64,000 bases of DNA from positions 1 to 64,000 of the forward strand of contig NZ_JANBWE010000001.1 in assembly GCF_024259515.1 (NCBI RefSeq), given 5' to 3'. This stretch comes from Salirhabdus salicampi. Lineage in GTDB: Bacteria; Bacillota; Bacilli; Bacillales; Alkalibacillaceae. The position numbers and the translations under genes were made by a program. The stretch's first letter is position 1. Each line of letters opens with the position of its first letter. The notes beneath the pieces were generated by a model. It saw only the letters and a program-made list of their open reading frames with translations, was not told the origin of the DNA and did no database searches. Positions 18,517-26,092 of the stretch are shown here, one piece after another.

Positions 18517-18552
18517 GGAAGGCAATTGGATAGATTCCAATGCCTTCTTGCA
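18517..18552 (+). terminator. Terminator after the 59-aa gene
   Basis: GAAGGCA(A)TTGGA / TCCAATGCCTTC stem followed by TTGC. It resembles the terminator at 22176-22212, supporting common ancestry of the two loci. Confidence 0.7.
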
Positions 18553-18852
18553 CACTTTTCTAATACATTTTCTTTTACTTCTTTCTCATAAGCTTGATAG
18601 AATCCTCCATTGGTTGATAAAATCTTAAATTAAATTAAAGGTGTTTTGGTATTTTTGGGTTAATGGTTTATTTTGATGGAAATTGTAAGGGCAGATTATC
18701 AGGCCTAATAAGGAACATATACTAGACCGTTTATTTGAATGACATATTTCACACTAAATAAATACTATTAATTAAAATAAGATACATTACTTCTGACAGG
18801 TCTCTTTAATAAATTTGCTATACTCTATTAAAAATATATGGGAGGGTAAAGA
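18553..18852. other. Intergenic stretch
   Basis: About 300 AT-rich bases with no coding frame that I can support. Confidence 0.4.
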
Positions 18853-18981
18853 ATGAAAAATGATAAAGTTATACCTTTGAAAAAGGAAGCATGCAAGGTT
18901 GAAATGACAAATGGGCGAGATGTGTTGAAAGAACTGTATAAGGTTGAAAAAGAGATCACAATAATTTTAGAGGATAAATAG
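18853..18981 (+). CDS. Small hypothetical protein (42 aa)
   Basis: 42-residue frame starting MKNDKVIPLKKEACKVEMTN, with GGAGGGTAAAGA just before the ATG, a strong translation signal. Charged, no membrane segment. It lies about 200 bp upstream of the MazF/PemK-like gene on the same strand, where an antitoxin would be expected, but it shows no known antitoxin motif. Function unknown. Confidence 0.5.
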   Translation: MKNDKVIPLKKEACKVEMTNGRDVLKELYKVEKEITIILEDK

Positions 18982-19178
18982 AAAGCGATATCAATAATAT
19001 CTTAAGCTGACTTTGAGCTTATAGATTATATAGCTCATTCAACGAACTCATATAAATAAAGCATTTGCTTTAAAAAACGATATATCGATTAGGCATCTTT
19101 TTGAACAGTACACCTTTGTAGTACAATTATTTTACAATCCTTATTTGAAATCTTAATTAATATGGATGGGGTGGTGAA

Positions 19179-19769
19179 ATGGAAAGTTCTATTTATTTAA
19201 TAAGAGGTGTTAACCAAAAGGTAGTCCCAGCTCTTTGTTTAAAAGATTCAAATGATTATTTTATATTTGCACAATTGAGACAAGCAAATCAGGAAGATAT
19301 TTTTAATACCCAGGATACAAAAACAATGGAAAAGTTTAATCGTGGTAAACCTGATAGAGAACAAATTAAGATACGTAAAAAGTATGAGGTAGATACAATA
19401 TATATAGGTCAGCCAGAGGGTTTAAATTCAAAATCGGTAGTAATGGTTAAGAAACTTCACAAAGTTAGTAAATCCCAACTAATAAAGAAAATAGCAGAAG
19501 TTGATTATGATTTTGTTCTTAAGTGTAAAGAATTAATAAAGCAAGTTAAAGAGATTGCTAGATTACAAAAAGAATTACAACAACTTAAAAGGAAATTACA
19601 ACTTGCAACTATAAATAACGAAAAATATTCGCATTATGAAAAACGCATAGGTGAAGTATTAAAAGCTATAGGATATAAAAGTGGCAAAAAAAGAAAGAAT
19701 AAACCATACGAAAATCTTAGAGAAGTACCAAATAAAGGATATATTAAAATATATTACGGCGGTCGGTAG
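19179..19769 (+). CDS. MazF/PemK-like protein with a C-terminal coiled-coil extension
   Basis: 196 residues. Residues ~75-115 (GLNSKSVVMVKKLHKVSKSQ, then LIKKI) fit the conserved MazF end, where an SVI-strand is followed by a K/R-rich turn and a helix; the N-terminus (GVNQKVVPALCL) would be the first SH3-barrel strand. Unlike the ~115-residue toxins it continues with a lysine-rich coiled coil (about 115-155) and a basic tail. The catalytic Arg/Ser/Thr positions of MazF are not evident, so activity is uncertain. ATG with GGGGTGGTGAA. Located just upstream of a MazG-like gene. Confidence 0.5.
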   Translation: MESSIYLIRGVNQKVVPALCLKDSNDYFIFAQLRQANQEDIFNTQDTKTMEKFNRGKPDREQIKIRKKYEVDTIYIGQPEGLNSKSVVMVKKLHKVSKSQLIKKIAEVDYDFVLKCKELIKQVKEIARLQKELQQLKRKLQLATINNEKYSHYEKRIGEVLKAIGYKSGKKRKNKPYENLREVPNKGYIKIYYGGR

Positions 19770-19822
19770 TTCATTGTTAGAGCATAGTACTTACTACATA
19801 CAGGAAAGAAAGGAAGATAATT

Positions 19823-20152
19823 ATGCCAGTGTACCACAAATTAGTACGTGACCTTATTCCACAATTAATAGAGAAAAATGGAAAAAAATTTTCAACCAGA
19901 ATACTTGATGATAATGAATATATAACTGCTTTAAAAGCTAAGCTTGAAGAGGAAATAGAGGAGTATTTAAATGCGGAAAATAATCAAGATAGTTTAGAAG
20001 AATTAGCGGATGTTTTGGAATTAATTTATGCGTTAGCTAAAACTCATGGGGAATCATTTGAGAAAATAGAGGAGATACGTCGGCAAAAAGCAGAGAAGAG
20101 GGGTGGGTTTAACGAAAAGGTCTATTTAATAGAGGTAGAAGATAATCAATAG
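19823..20152 (+). CDS. MazG-like nucleotide pyrophosphohydrolase
   Basis: 109-residue all-alpha NTP pyrophosphohydrolase of the phosphoribosyl-ATP/MazG superfamily. Seen: the N-terminal YHKLVRDLIPQLI signature, the metal-binding EEEIEEYLNA helix (around residue 40) and ELADVLELIYAL (around 60), which supply the acidic cluster for Mg. The C-terminus RRQKAEKRGGFNEKVYL is conserved with the second copy at 28186. It should hydrolyse nucleoside triphosphates to monophosphate and pyrophosphate. It converges on an HNH gene across a shared terminator; at the second locus the same two families overlap in one operon. Confidence 0.85.
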   Translation: MPVYHKLVRDLIPQLIEKNGKKFSTRILDDNEYITALKAKLEEEIEEYLNAENNQDSLEELADVLELIYALAKTHGESFEKIEEIRRQKAEKRGGFNEKVYLIEVEDNQ

Positions 20153-20182
20153 TAAAAATTATGAGGATACTTCTATTTTAAA

Positions 20183-20222
20183 AATAAAGGCGTTAGAATG
20201 GGATTTATCCTAACGCCTTTTC
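20183..20222. terminator. Bidirectional terminator between MazG-like and HNH genes
   Basis: AAAGGCGTTAG / CTAACGCCTTTT stem with A- and T-runs on either side. Confidence 0.85.
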
Positions 20223-20225
20223 ATG

Positions 20226-21284
20226 TTAAAAACCTACATCATGAATATATCTAGGTTTCCACTCTGGACTTTTAAATGATGCAGCAAATTTAAAGATAGA
20301 TCTTAAGAAATTCAATCTAGATGTTGATGTAGCACCTGTTTTCATAATTAAAGTTTCTTTCAAGGGATGGTTACTATCAATAAAATATTCATTTCGTTTG
20401 TGCAAGCGGAATAACAACTTTTCATTTGGAAGTCTAGCAAATTTACCGTTTTCTTCTCCTCTATTACAGTCTTGACAAGATAAGACGAGGTTCCAAACTC
20501 CATTTAAATCTAAGTCCTTATTAGAGTTATATTGAACACTTAATGGAATGAAATGATCTACATCACAAGTGTTGGACCTACTGCTCTCAATAGAAATGGC
20601 ATCAAAACAATAGAAACATTTTCCTTTTTGATAACCGTTTAAGGGTTTCCTCACAGGGGTCATTGATACTCGATTGTGGGAATTTAGGTACTTTTCAGGA
20701 GTAACAGGACGTAAACTGAATAGCTCTTCTTTATCTATGTCAAATTTAACTTCTAATTTAGGGTTTCTTTCATGCCATGCGGTTTCTACTAAATTCCATC
20801 TACCTTCGACTTCTTCATACATGTTTTCGAAATCTCTACTTTGTCCCAATTTAAATAAATCGTCTGTCAGGATTATACCTTTTTTATAACCTTGCACAGA
20901 TTTTTTGAAGAAAGACTTTTCAAGTTCACCTGCTGGGATGTTATGAAATGCATCTATTACATTATTGAAACCCAGTTTTTCTGTAACATCAAGTAACTGT
21001 TCCCATGCAATCTGATTTGACTCATAAAGCTGGCACGCTTGTATAAAACGAGAACTCGAGCTCGTAATTTGTCTTTTACCACTACGAACGTGTTCTAACA
21101 TATGGTTCACATATATAGGGGAAAGATCTTCGAGAGATATAAACTCTTTACTTGATTTACTAAGTTGTAACAATGATTTAGCTAATGCGAATTTGTAAGT
21201 AGCTACATTTCTCCCGAATAAAAAAACTGATCGAAATTGACTTTCTTCGGATAAATCATCTATTAAGTATTGATACAAAACCAA
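20226..21284 (-). CDS. HNH endonuclease-domain protein (352 aa), copy 1
   Basis: The C-terminal half carries the HNH nuclease: a zinc-binding pair CFYC (~227), the catalytic DVDHFIP (~244), then VWNLVLSCQDCNRGEENGKF with the second Cys pair and metal-binding Asn. The N-terminal ~200 residues are helical and start with a motif (TYKFALAKSLL) also present in the protein at 28506 (TYKYALIKALI), so both belong to one family. TTG start, either 21284 or 21278, behind AAGGGAAGA. The substrate is unknown; island position and MazG neighbour suggest defence. Confidence 0.88.
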   Translation of the reverse strand: MVLYQYLIDDLSEESQFRSVFLFGRNVATYKFALAKSLLQLSKSSKEFISLEDLSPIYVNHMLEHVRSGKRQITSSSSRFIQACQLYESNQIAWEQLLDVTEKLGFNNVIDAFHNIPAGELEKSFFKKSVQGYKKGIILTDDLFKLGQSRDFENMYEEVEGRWNLVETAWHERNPKLEVKFDIDKEELFSLRPVTPEKYLNSHNRVSMTPVRKPLNGYQKGKCFYCFDAISIESSRSNTCDVDHFIPLSVQYNSNKDLDLNGVWNLVLSCQDCNRGEENGKFARLPNEKLLFRLHKRNEYFIDSNHPLKETLIMKTGATSTSRLNFLRSIFKFAASFKSPEWKPRYIHDVGF

Positions 21285-21712
21285 TCTTCCCTTCGAAAAT
21301 CTATTTTTATATTATTATTATAACGGATAAAAATAGACATAATAAAATAAATTATAAACCGTACACTTTCAAGAACAATTAGAATGATTTCGCTTTTCCA
21401 GTTGTATAGCAGGATTATTATTAAACAATAAACAAAAAAGCACAATTCTGTAAGATTGTCACCCATCTTACAATTGCAATTAATAAGAAATATACGGCTC
21501 CTTTGTGTCTTACATTTTAGTTATTCTGGTTCCTATTAGGTAGCTAGACTTCCTAAATAATCACTTATGGAGAATAATATACGGGATTAAACTCCATGTA
21601 AAAACATATGTTATCGAATAACTTCTAAAGTTGGTTTTCCACCGAACTATGTATGGGATATCATACACTAAGGAAACTTAATAGTATTATAAGTTATTAA
21701 TGCCTTGATAAT
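21285..21712. other. Intergenic region, no gene seen
   Basis: Contains a weak 67-codon frame on the - strand (21263-21466) that overlaps the HNH start and looks fortuitous. Otherwise AT-rich and non-coding. Confidence 0.45.
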
Positions 21713-21864
21713 GTTTTCGCTTATAGTCGCCAGTGGATTACATATGAAATAGAATGTTAGTAAAGTGAAAGTTATTTTCTCATTTGAGCACCTATAAAAG
21801 AAGAAATGAGCAAATTAACAGCACTGATAGGGTTGCAAATAAAGAAATTAGGGGGTAACGTTTT
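21713..21864 (+). repeat. Leader duplicate B (intact) of the 100-aa gene
   Basis: Homologous to 17957-18098: GTTTTCGCTTATAGTCGCC, GAATGTTAGTA, TTAACAGCACTGATAGG and the ribosome-binding region align. Conservation of a ~150-bp non-coding leader suggests a regulatory function, perhaps a promoter plus operator. Confidence 0.65.
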
Positions 21865-22167
21865 ATGAATGTGAAAAAACTTATTAAAGAATTTAAAGAA
21901 GATTTAAGATCTTTAAAAGAGGGCGAACATTACGGTGTCGAGTATGATGATTTTCTTGTTACTTTAGGAGATAATGGCATCTATTATGTAGGTGTAATTG
22001 ATAAAGATCAGTGCATTTCGAATTGTGAAAGTGAAGATGAATGTATGTGTGCTAGAAAGTATCCTAACAGTTTTTCATTTTTTTCAATTGATGAAGTTGC
22101 GAATTTTATTGTTTTAAATTATTTTGATGGACAAGTTGCATATCAAAATATAAGTGATCTGAAATAA
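21865..22167 (+). CDS. Hypothetical protein (100 aa)
   Basis: Unknown family. An acidic N-terminal helix (MNVKKLIKEFKEDLRSLKEG) is followed by strands (DFLVTLGDNGIYYVGVI) and a Cys-rich turn (DQCISNCESEDECMCARK) that could bind a metal. The fold might resemble SMI1/KNR4-like immunity proteins but no signature is clear. It has TTAGGGGGTAACG before the ATG, a conserved leader and its own terminator, so it is a stand-alone unit. A deletion remnant of a paralogue lies at 18099. Confidence 0.65.
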   Translation: MNVKKLIKEFKEDLRSLKEGEHYGVEYDDFLVTLGDNGIYYVGVIDKDQCISNCESEDECMCARKYPNSFSFFSIDEVANFIVLNYFDGQVAYQNISDLK

Positions 22168-22175
22168 TGTGGAAA

Positions 22176-22212
22176 CAAAAAGCATTGGATAAATTTCCAA
22201 TGCTTTTTCCTT
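22176..22212 (+). terminator. Terminator after the 100-aa gene
   Basis: AAAGCATTGGA / TCCAATGCTTT stem plus T-run. Confidence 0.85.
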
Positions 22213-22512
22213 TTATTATTTCTTAATGGTGATAATAACTTTGCCTAAACAACATCTCAAAGTGTTTATAAAGGGATACTACTACTGACTTAAGACAATT
22301 CAATACCAGCTCCTACCGAATTAGGAAGTAAAGTGGATATCTTTATCCATTTAATGCCGAGATTTAGAGTGATTTTAGCTACGCAGTAGACAAATACTGC
22401 GCAACAAAGAAGTTTTATTGTTGGATTAGAGGTTACTTAAATGGAAAAAAATGATAAAAGTTATTTGTTAGTATTCACATATTGTGATAAAGAGTGGCTA
22501 TTCTTTATTAAG
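22213..22512. other. Intergenic stretch upstream of the Pycsar pair
   Basis: Contains a 37-codon frame (22441-22554) without a ribosome-binding site that overlaps the promoter; I do not count it as a gene. Confidence 0.4.
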
Positions 22513-22542
22513 TTTGTTAAAAAATGGTATAATTTAAGCGTT
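22513..22542 (+). promoter_or_regulatory. Candidate promoter of the Pycsar operon
   Basis: TTTATT, 18 bases, then a perfect TATAAT at 22531-22536 or close to it, about 45 bp before the cyclase start. Confidence 0.45.
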
Positions 22543-22581
22543 AAAGTTCTATAAGTGTTCGACTAAGTAAGGGGAGATTGG

Positions 22582-23334
22582 ATGGAATTTAAAAATTATG
22601 ATTATAAGGAACGAAAAAAGAAGGTAGAAGAAATTCTTGATAACACTGATAAAGTAGAGGAAGTTGATAAGTTTCCAACAGAAGATAATTTTACATACAC
22701 AAATGGTTATAAAGCTTGGGCAGGGGCGATATTTGTTGATTTAAGGGATTCAACAACTTTATTTACTGATAGTGATGAAGTTAATATCTCTAAAGTAATT
22801 CGTGGATTTACATCGGAAATAATAGAAATTTTGAGGAAAGATACTGACAATCAAATGAAAGAAATTGGTATTAGGGGAGATTGCGTTTTTGCAGTATATT
22901 CTTCACCTAAAAAAGTAGATCTCTATGATATTGCAAATAGATCATTCTATATTAATACTTATATGAAAATGTTAAATGAATTATTAGAAGATAGAGGACT
23001 CCCAAGAATAAAAGCAGGAATAGGCATGTCAGCAAATAAGACCTTAGCTGTCAAGGCCGGAAGGAAGTCATCTGGAATTAACAATTTAGTTTGGATTGGT
23101 GAATCTGTCGCTCGTGCTGCCAAACTTTCCGATTTGGGTAATAAGGATGGGATTTCACCTTTGGTTATGTCTAATATTTTTTATAATAATTATATAGAAG
23201 AGCAGAAAAAGAGAAACTCAAATTCAGAATCATGGTGGACGAGACAGAATGATGATGATTATGGAACATATTATCATGGTAATGTTATTAAAATTGATTT
23301 TGATCAATGGATTAAAAATGGCATGAAAGATTAA
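22582..23334 (+). CDS. pycC: Pycsar pyrimidine cyclase (PycC-like)
   Basis: 250-residue class III nucleotidyl cyclase domain standing alone. Seen: FVDLRDSTTL with the first metal-binding Asp (53), GIRGDCVFAVY with the second (100), KAGIGMSANKTLAVKAGR, and the late IGESVARAAKLSD helix that supplies transition-state residues. Stand-alone cyclases of this type, next to a small membrane effector, are the sensor half of Pycsar, making cCMP or cUMP on phage infection. Which base is used cannot be read here. It starts at ATG behind AAGGGGAGATTGG. The effector follows after 44 bp. Confidence 0.9.
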   Translation: MEFKNYDYKERKKKVEEILDNTDKVEEVDKFPTEDNFTYTNGYKAWAGAIFVDLRDSTTLFTDSDEVNISKVIRGFTSEIIEILRKDTDNQMKEIGIRGDCVFAVYSSPKKVDLYDIANRSFYINTYMKMLNELLEDRGLPRIKAGIGMSANKTLAVKAGRKSSGINNLVWIGESVARAAKLSDLGNKDGISPLVMSNIFYNNYIEEQKKRNSNSESWWTRQNDDDYGTYYHGNVIKIDFDQWIKNGMKD

Positions 23335-23378
23335 CTACTGTGATATGAAATAAAATAGATATGGTTTTAGGAGGATTT

Positions 23379-23921
23379 ATGGACAAAAACGATTTATTAC
23401 AATTTAATCATTCAAATATTCAAGAACTCATTCGTTTTATAGATCAAAAGGCTGGTGCTTTGTTAGTTATTTATGGATTTCTATTTACAGCAACTATTGA
23501 ATACGCTAAGAAACTTTCATTTATAAATCCATTTAACCTAAATAATGGTTTCATAACAACTTTATCAATTGTTGAATTAGTTACAGGTTTATTACTTATT
23601 TATTTACTAATATATCAAATTTATATAGTACTTTTTCGAATAATTAAGCCAAGACATGCAAGTAATTACACTCAAGAAGAACTTTCAATTATTTACTTTG
23701 ACCATATTTCCAAACAAAATAAATTTGAATATATTAATCATATTGAGCAATTACCTGAAGATAACCTAAAAACATTTATACAAAGAGAATTGGCAACACA
23801 AATACATGAAATTTCATCTATTATGAGCCAGAAGTCCAAAAATCTAAACTCTTTATTAAACTATTTATTTTTTTCGATATTCTTACTATTATTTTTTATC
23901 TTTATCTCTAATTTTATTTGA
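23379..23921 (+). CDS. pycTM: Pycsar membrane effector (PycTM-like, DUF5706 type)
   Basis: 180 residues. The N-terminal helix with FIDQKAGALLVIYG is the typical entry of DUF5706 effectors. Three hydrophobic segments are visible: ALLVIYGFLFTATIEY (~30-45), SIVELVTGLLLIYLLIYQIY (~65-90) and the C-terminal LNYLFFSIFLLLFFIFI. A cytoplasmic helical part (~95-155) separates them. In the known system cyclic pyrimidine nucleotide triggers membrane damage by this protein. ATG 23379 is chosen because AGGAGG lies six bases upstream. Same transcript as the cyclase. Confidence 0.88.
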   Translation: MDKNDLLQFNHSNIQELIRFIDQKAGALLVIYGFLFTATIEYAKKLSFINPFNLNNGFITTLSIVELVTGLLLIYLLIYQIYIVLFRIIKPRHASNYTQEELSIIYFDHISKQNKFEYINHIEQLPEDNLKTFIQRELATQIHEISSIMSQKSKNLNSLLNYLFFSIFLLLFFIFISNFI

Positions 23922-24035
23922 AATTACATAAACTGCTTGTGTTAATATTCAATTAACCAAATGGGGCGCTTATTTTGATTAAAGAATGAACTCATTAACT
24001 GCACAGTACAACGATACTATGCAATAGAAAATGAT

Positions 24036-24045
24036 ACCCGCTCCT
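24036..24045 (+). repeat. ACCCGCTCCT motif, copy 3
   Basis: Forms the 5' arm of the hairpin at 24037-24074. Confidence 0.4.
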
Positions 24046-24074
24046 GTTTCCGACCAGAGGCGGGATTTTTCATT
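24037..24074 (+). terminator. Terminator-like hairpin downstream of the Pycsar pair
   Basis: CCCGCTCCT pairs with AGAGGCGGG (8 of 9) and is followed by ATTTTTC. It could end the Pycsar transcript. Confidence 0.6.
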
Positions 24075-24316
24075 TCTATATTTATTATAAAAGGAGAGAG
24101 TGCAGAATAGCTTCTGCTTAGTTTAATAATAAGTCCTAATACTAACTAGCGCAAAAAACGAAGAGGACACTGGAAATGGAGAGGAATTTCCAGGAGAATG
24201 AAATAAACCACCTACATTTACAGTACCTAATCTCAAAGAATACTAACACAGGCGCAAAGAAGCTATAGAATAAGACAAGAAGATGAATGTTGAAACTGCT
24301 CGTTTGTCCTGAAAAG

Positions 24317-24326
24317 AGGAGCGGGT
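24317..24326 (-). repeat. ACCCGCTCCT motif, inverted copy 4
   Basis: AGGAGCGGGT on the + strand; inverted relative to the other three copies. Confidence 0.4.
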
Positions 24327-24751
24327 ATATTAGGTTAATTAAAATTTAAGATTCTCTATGAGTCAATTTTAGAAAACTTAGGTACCTTCATCAGACTGTT
24401 ATCTCTGGGGTTTCAATTGGGTGTAGATAAATGATCAAAAAATGGAATATTGCTACAATAAACTTAGTTACGTCTCATATAAACATATACAATGTATGAA
24501 GATAGATATAGAAAAGGGGATTAAATTTATATTTTCATCTCTTAAAACATAGGTTTATAAACAAAAAGAGCGTTGTGGAGTGTGCAAACATTCCTGCAAT
24601 CGCTTAAAATGGATTGTATTACATATAAATAGCTGGGTGCATTAATTATAGAATAGATGTTTAAAATCAATAGGTGTTTTAAGAACTATCTAGTCAGTGT
24701 TGTTTTTTTGTATTTTATGACTCCCTTCTTAAAATTATAAAGGATGATTTA

Positions 24752-25714
24752 ATGCAAACATACTTAATATATTTTAGTGAATTTTTATTAAACAGTATAG
24801 TGTTTAACTTAATAAGTAATAGTGACTCAAATAATACTGGTTTTATAATGACATTAATATACGGTATTGCTGGTGGAATCTTATCTCTCGTAGGAATTTT
24901 AGCATTTTTTATATCAATTAATATTCAACCAGTTATACAAAATCAACGAGATTTGTGGCTGAAAATGCAAGAGCTAAGTAATAAACTAGATATTGATGAT
25001 TTTAATTTGAATACAAAATTAGCATCTGATTTTGTAAGCAAATATAAATTATATAAAAAACTCGACTCTAGTAGATTTTGGTTAACTATGATTTCAATTG
25101 TGGTTTGTATAATTGCGATAGCGGTGGCATGTTATATTTGGTTTATGGGATTCAAGTACTTGGGTATACTTGGTAATCTCAATAGTTTAGATTTAAAAAT
25201 ATCGTATAAAGGTACAATTCTTGGCATTATAACTTTGGTTTTATTCTGCGTACTTCTTTCAACACTATTGCTTTTAAAGAGAATTAGTGGGGTTCCAGTT
25301 GCCAAGGATTTAATAGATAGTAAAATGATTAATCAATCTAATATTGACACTATAAGACTCTCTGCATGGTGCATGAAATTGGAAGTTGTAAAAGGCACTC
25401 TATTAGTGAATTCCGATATTCCTTTTAGAAATGTACATATCATAGACAAGGAAAATAAAATTATTGATCCAATTGGAGAAGAAAATAAAAATTGTGTTCA
25501 AACATGGAGTGCTGGGAATATAACAGATATAAAATTAAAAATAAAGAAAGTACGAATTGCATTATTTGATGGGGAGAAATTAGGATATGAGTTAGTGTTT
25601 GATTTTGATAGTTGTTTAAAAAAACCATGTGCTCCCGTTCAAATAAAACCAATGATTGTAATAAAACTGGGTGACAGTTATACCAGACACTATGTATCGG
25701 AAATCTTACGTTAG
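24752..25714 (+). CDS. Hypothetical membrane protein with C-terminal beta domain (320 aa)
   Basis: No family recognised. Hydrophobic segments at about 30-55 (FIMTLIYGIAGGILSLVGIL), 108-133 (WLTMISIVVCIIAIAVACYI) and 152-175 (GTILGIITLVLFCVLLSTLL), with a charged helical stretch (60-105) between the first two. The last ~120 residues lack hydrophobic helices and look like a beta sandwich (VVKGTLLVNSDIPFRNVHII). It is the last gene before attR. Membrane plus soluble domain in a defence island suggests an effector, but this is inference. ATG with AAAGGATGATTTA. Confidence 0.6.
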   Translation: MQTYLIYFSEFLLNSIVFNLISNSDSNNTGFIMTLIYGIAGGILSLVGILAFFISINIQPVIQNQRDLWLKMQELSNKLDIDDFNLNTKLASDFVSKYKLYKKLDSSRFWLTMISIVVCIIAIAVACYIWFMGFKYLGILGNLNSLDLKISYKGTILGIITLVLFCVLLSTLLLLKRISGVPVAKDLIDSKMINQSNIDTIRLSAWCMKLEVVKGTLLVNSDIPFRNVHIIDKENKIIDPIGEENKNCVQTWSAGNITDIKLKIKKVRIALFDGEKLGYELVFDFDSCLKKPCAPVQIKPMIVIKLGDSYTRHYVSEILR

Positions 25715-25797
25715 GTGTAGCATCAATACATGGTGAATTCTAGATAGTTTCTCACTAATTGTCTATTTCAACTACATATGTTTATACACTAATTATG

Positions 25798-25819
25798 TTT
25801 TTACACAAATTTTACACAT
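25798..25819. repeat. Putative integrase arm-type site, right
   Basis: TTTACACA boxes at 25800-25807 and 25811-25818, same orientation as the left-end pairs, about 50 bp inside attR. Confidence 0.6.
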
Positions 25820-25868
25820 GCCCTCGGCAAACCCTTGTTAAATTAGGGTTTTCAAGGCTATCTCTAGA

Positions 25869-25889
25869 CCGACCACCGGTGTTTACATA
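25869..25889 (+). repeat. attR: right attachment repeat
   Basis: CCGACCACCGGT, GT, TTACATA: the second copy of the tRNA-Leu 3' end. It is directly followed by what looks like the original terminator of the tRNA operon, so the native tRNA tail is stranded here. Confidence 0.85.
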
Positions 25890-25904
25890 CTAAAAAATTC
25901 TATT

Positions 25905-25945
25905 AAATCAATGCTTAGGAGCAATTATCTGAGCATTGATTTTTC
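25905..25945 (+). terminator. Displaced terminator of the rRNA-tRNA operon
   Basis: Perfect 11-bp stem AAATCAATGCT / AGCATTGATTT plus T-run, 16 bp after attR. No gene ends here except the stranded tRNA tail, so it most likely ended the tRNA operon before the island came in. Confidence 0.8.
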
Positions 25946-26092
25946 ACTTTATTGGAATAAAGTGAAATGTTAGTCGTTCAGACTACAATAAACGATTATT
26001 AGTTTTACCTGATACAATATAAATAATGATGATATTTTCACATATCCGATACATCCTATGAATAGTGGATTGATGATTAAAGGAGTAGATCA

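Larger units (their letters stand above)
23922..24751. other. 830-bp non-coding stretch with terminator and motif repeats
   Basis: No supportable gene. It holds a hairpin at 24037-24074, two copies of the island motif (24036 and, inverted, 24317) and AT-rich DNA leading to the next gene. It may be a scar of deleted cargo. Confidence 0.5.
1766..25889. mobile_element. tRNA-Leu-borne genomic island, ~24.1 kb, defence cargo
   Basis: Limits come from a 21-bp imperfect direct repeat (19 of 21 identical) at the tRNA-Leu 3' end and at 25869-25889. A tyrosine integrase and a DUF771 gene lie just inside the left end, and TTTACACA boxes lie inside both ends. Cargo: DUF262/HNH protein, type I restriction-modification, tyrosine recombinase, MazF-like and MazG-like proteins, HNH protein, Pycsar pair and unknown genes. 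No conjugation, capsid or replication gene is visible, so it is an integrative island that probably depends on other elements for transfer. That the integrase is active is inference. Confidence 0.88.

Noticed and set aside
21263-21466. A hydrophobic 67-codon frame on the - strand overlapping the start of the HNH gene.
   Set aside because: Overlaps an established gene in another frame and has no ribosome-binding site; composition is that of AT-rich non-coding DNA.
22441-22554. 37-codon frame upstream of the Pycsar cyclase.
   Set aside because: No ribosome-binding site, and the TATAAT of the likely promoter lies inside it.
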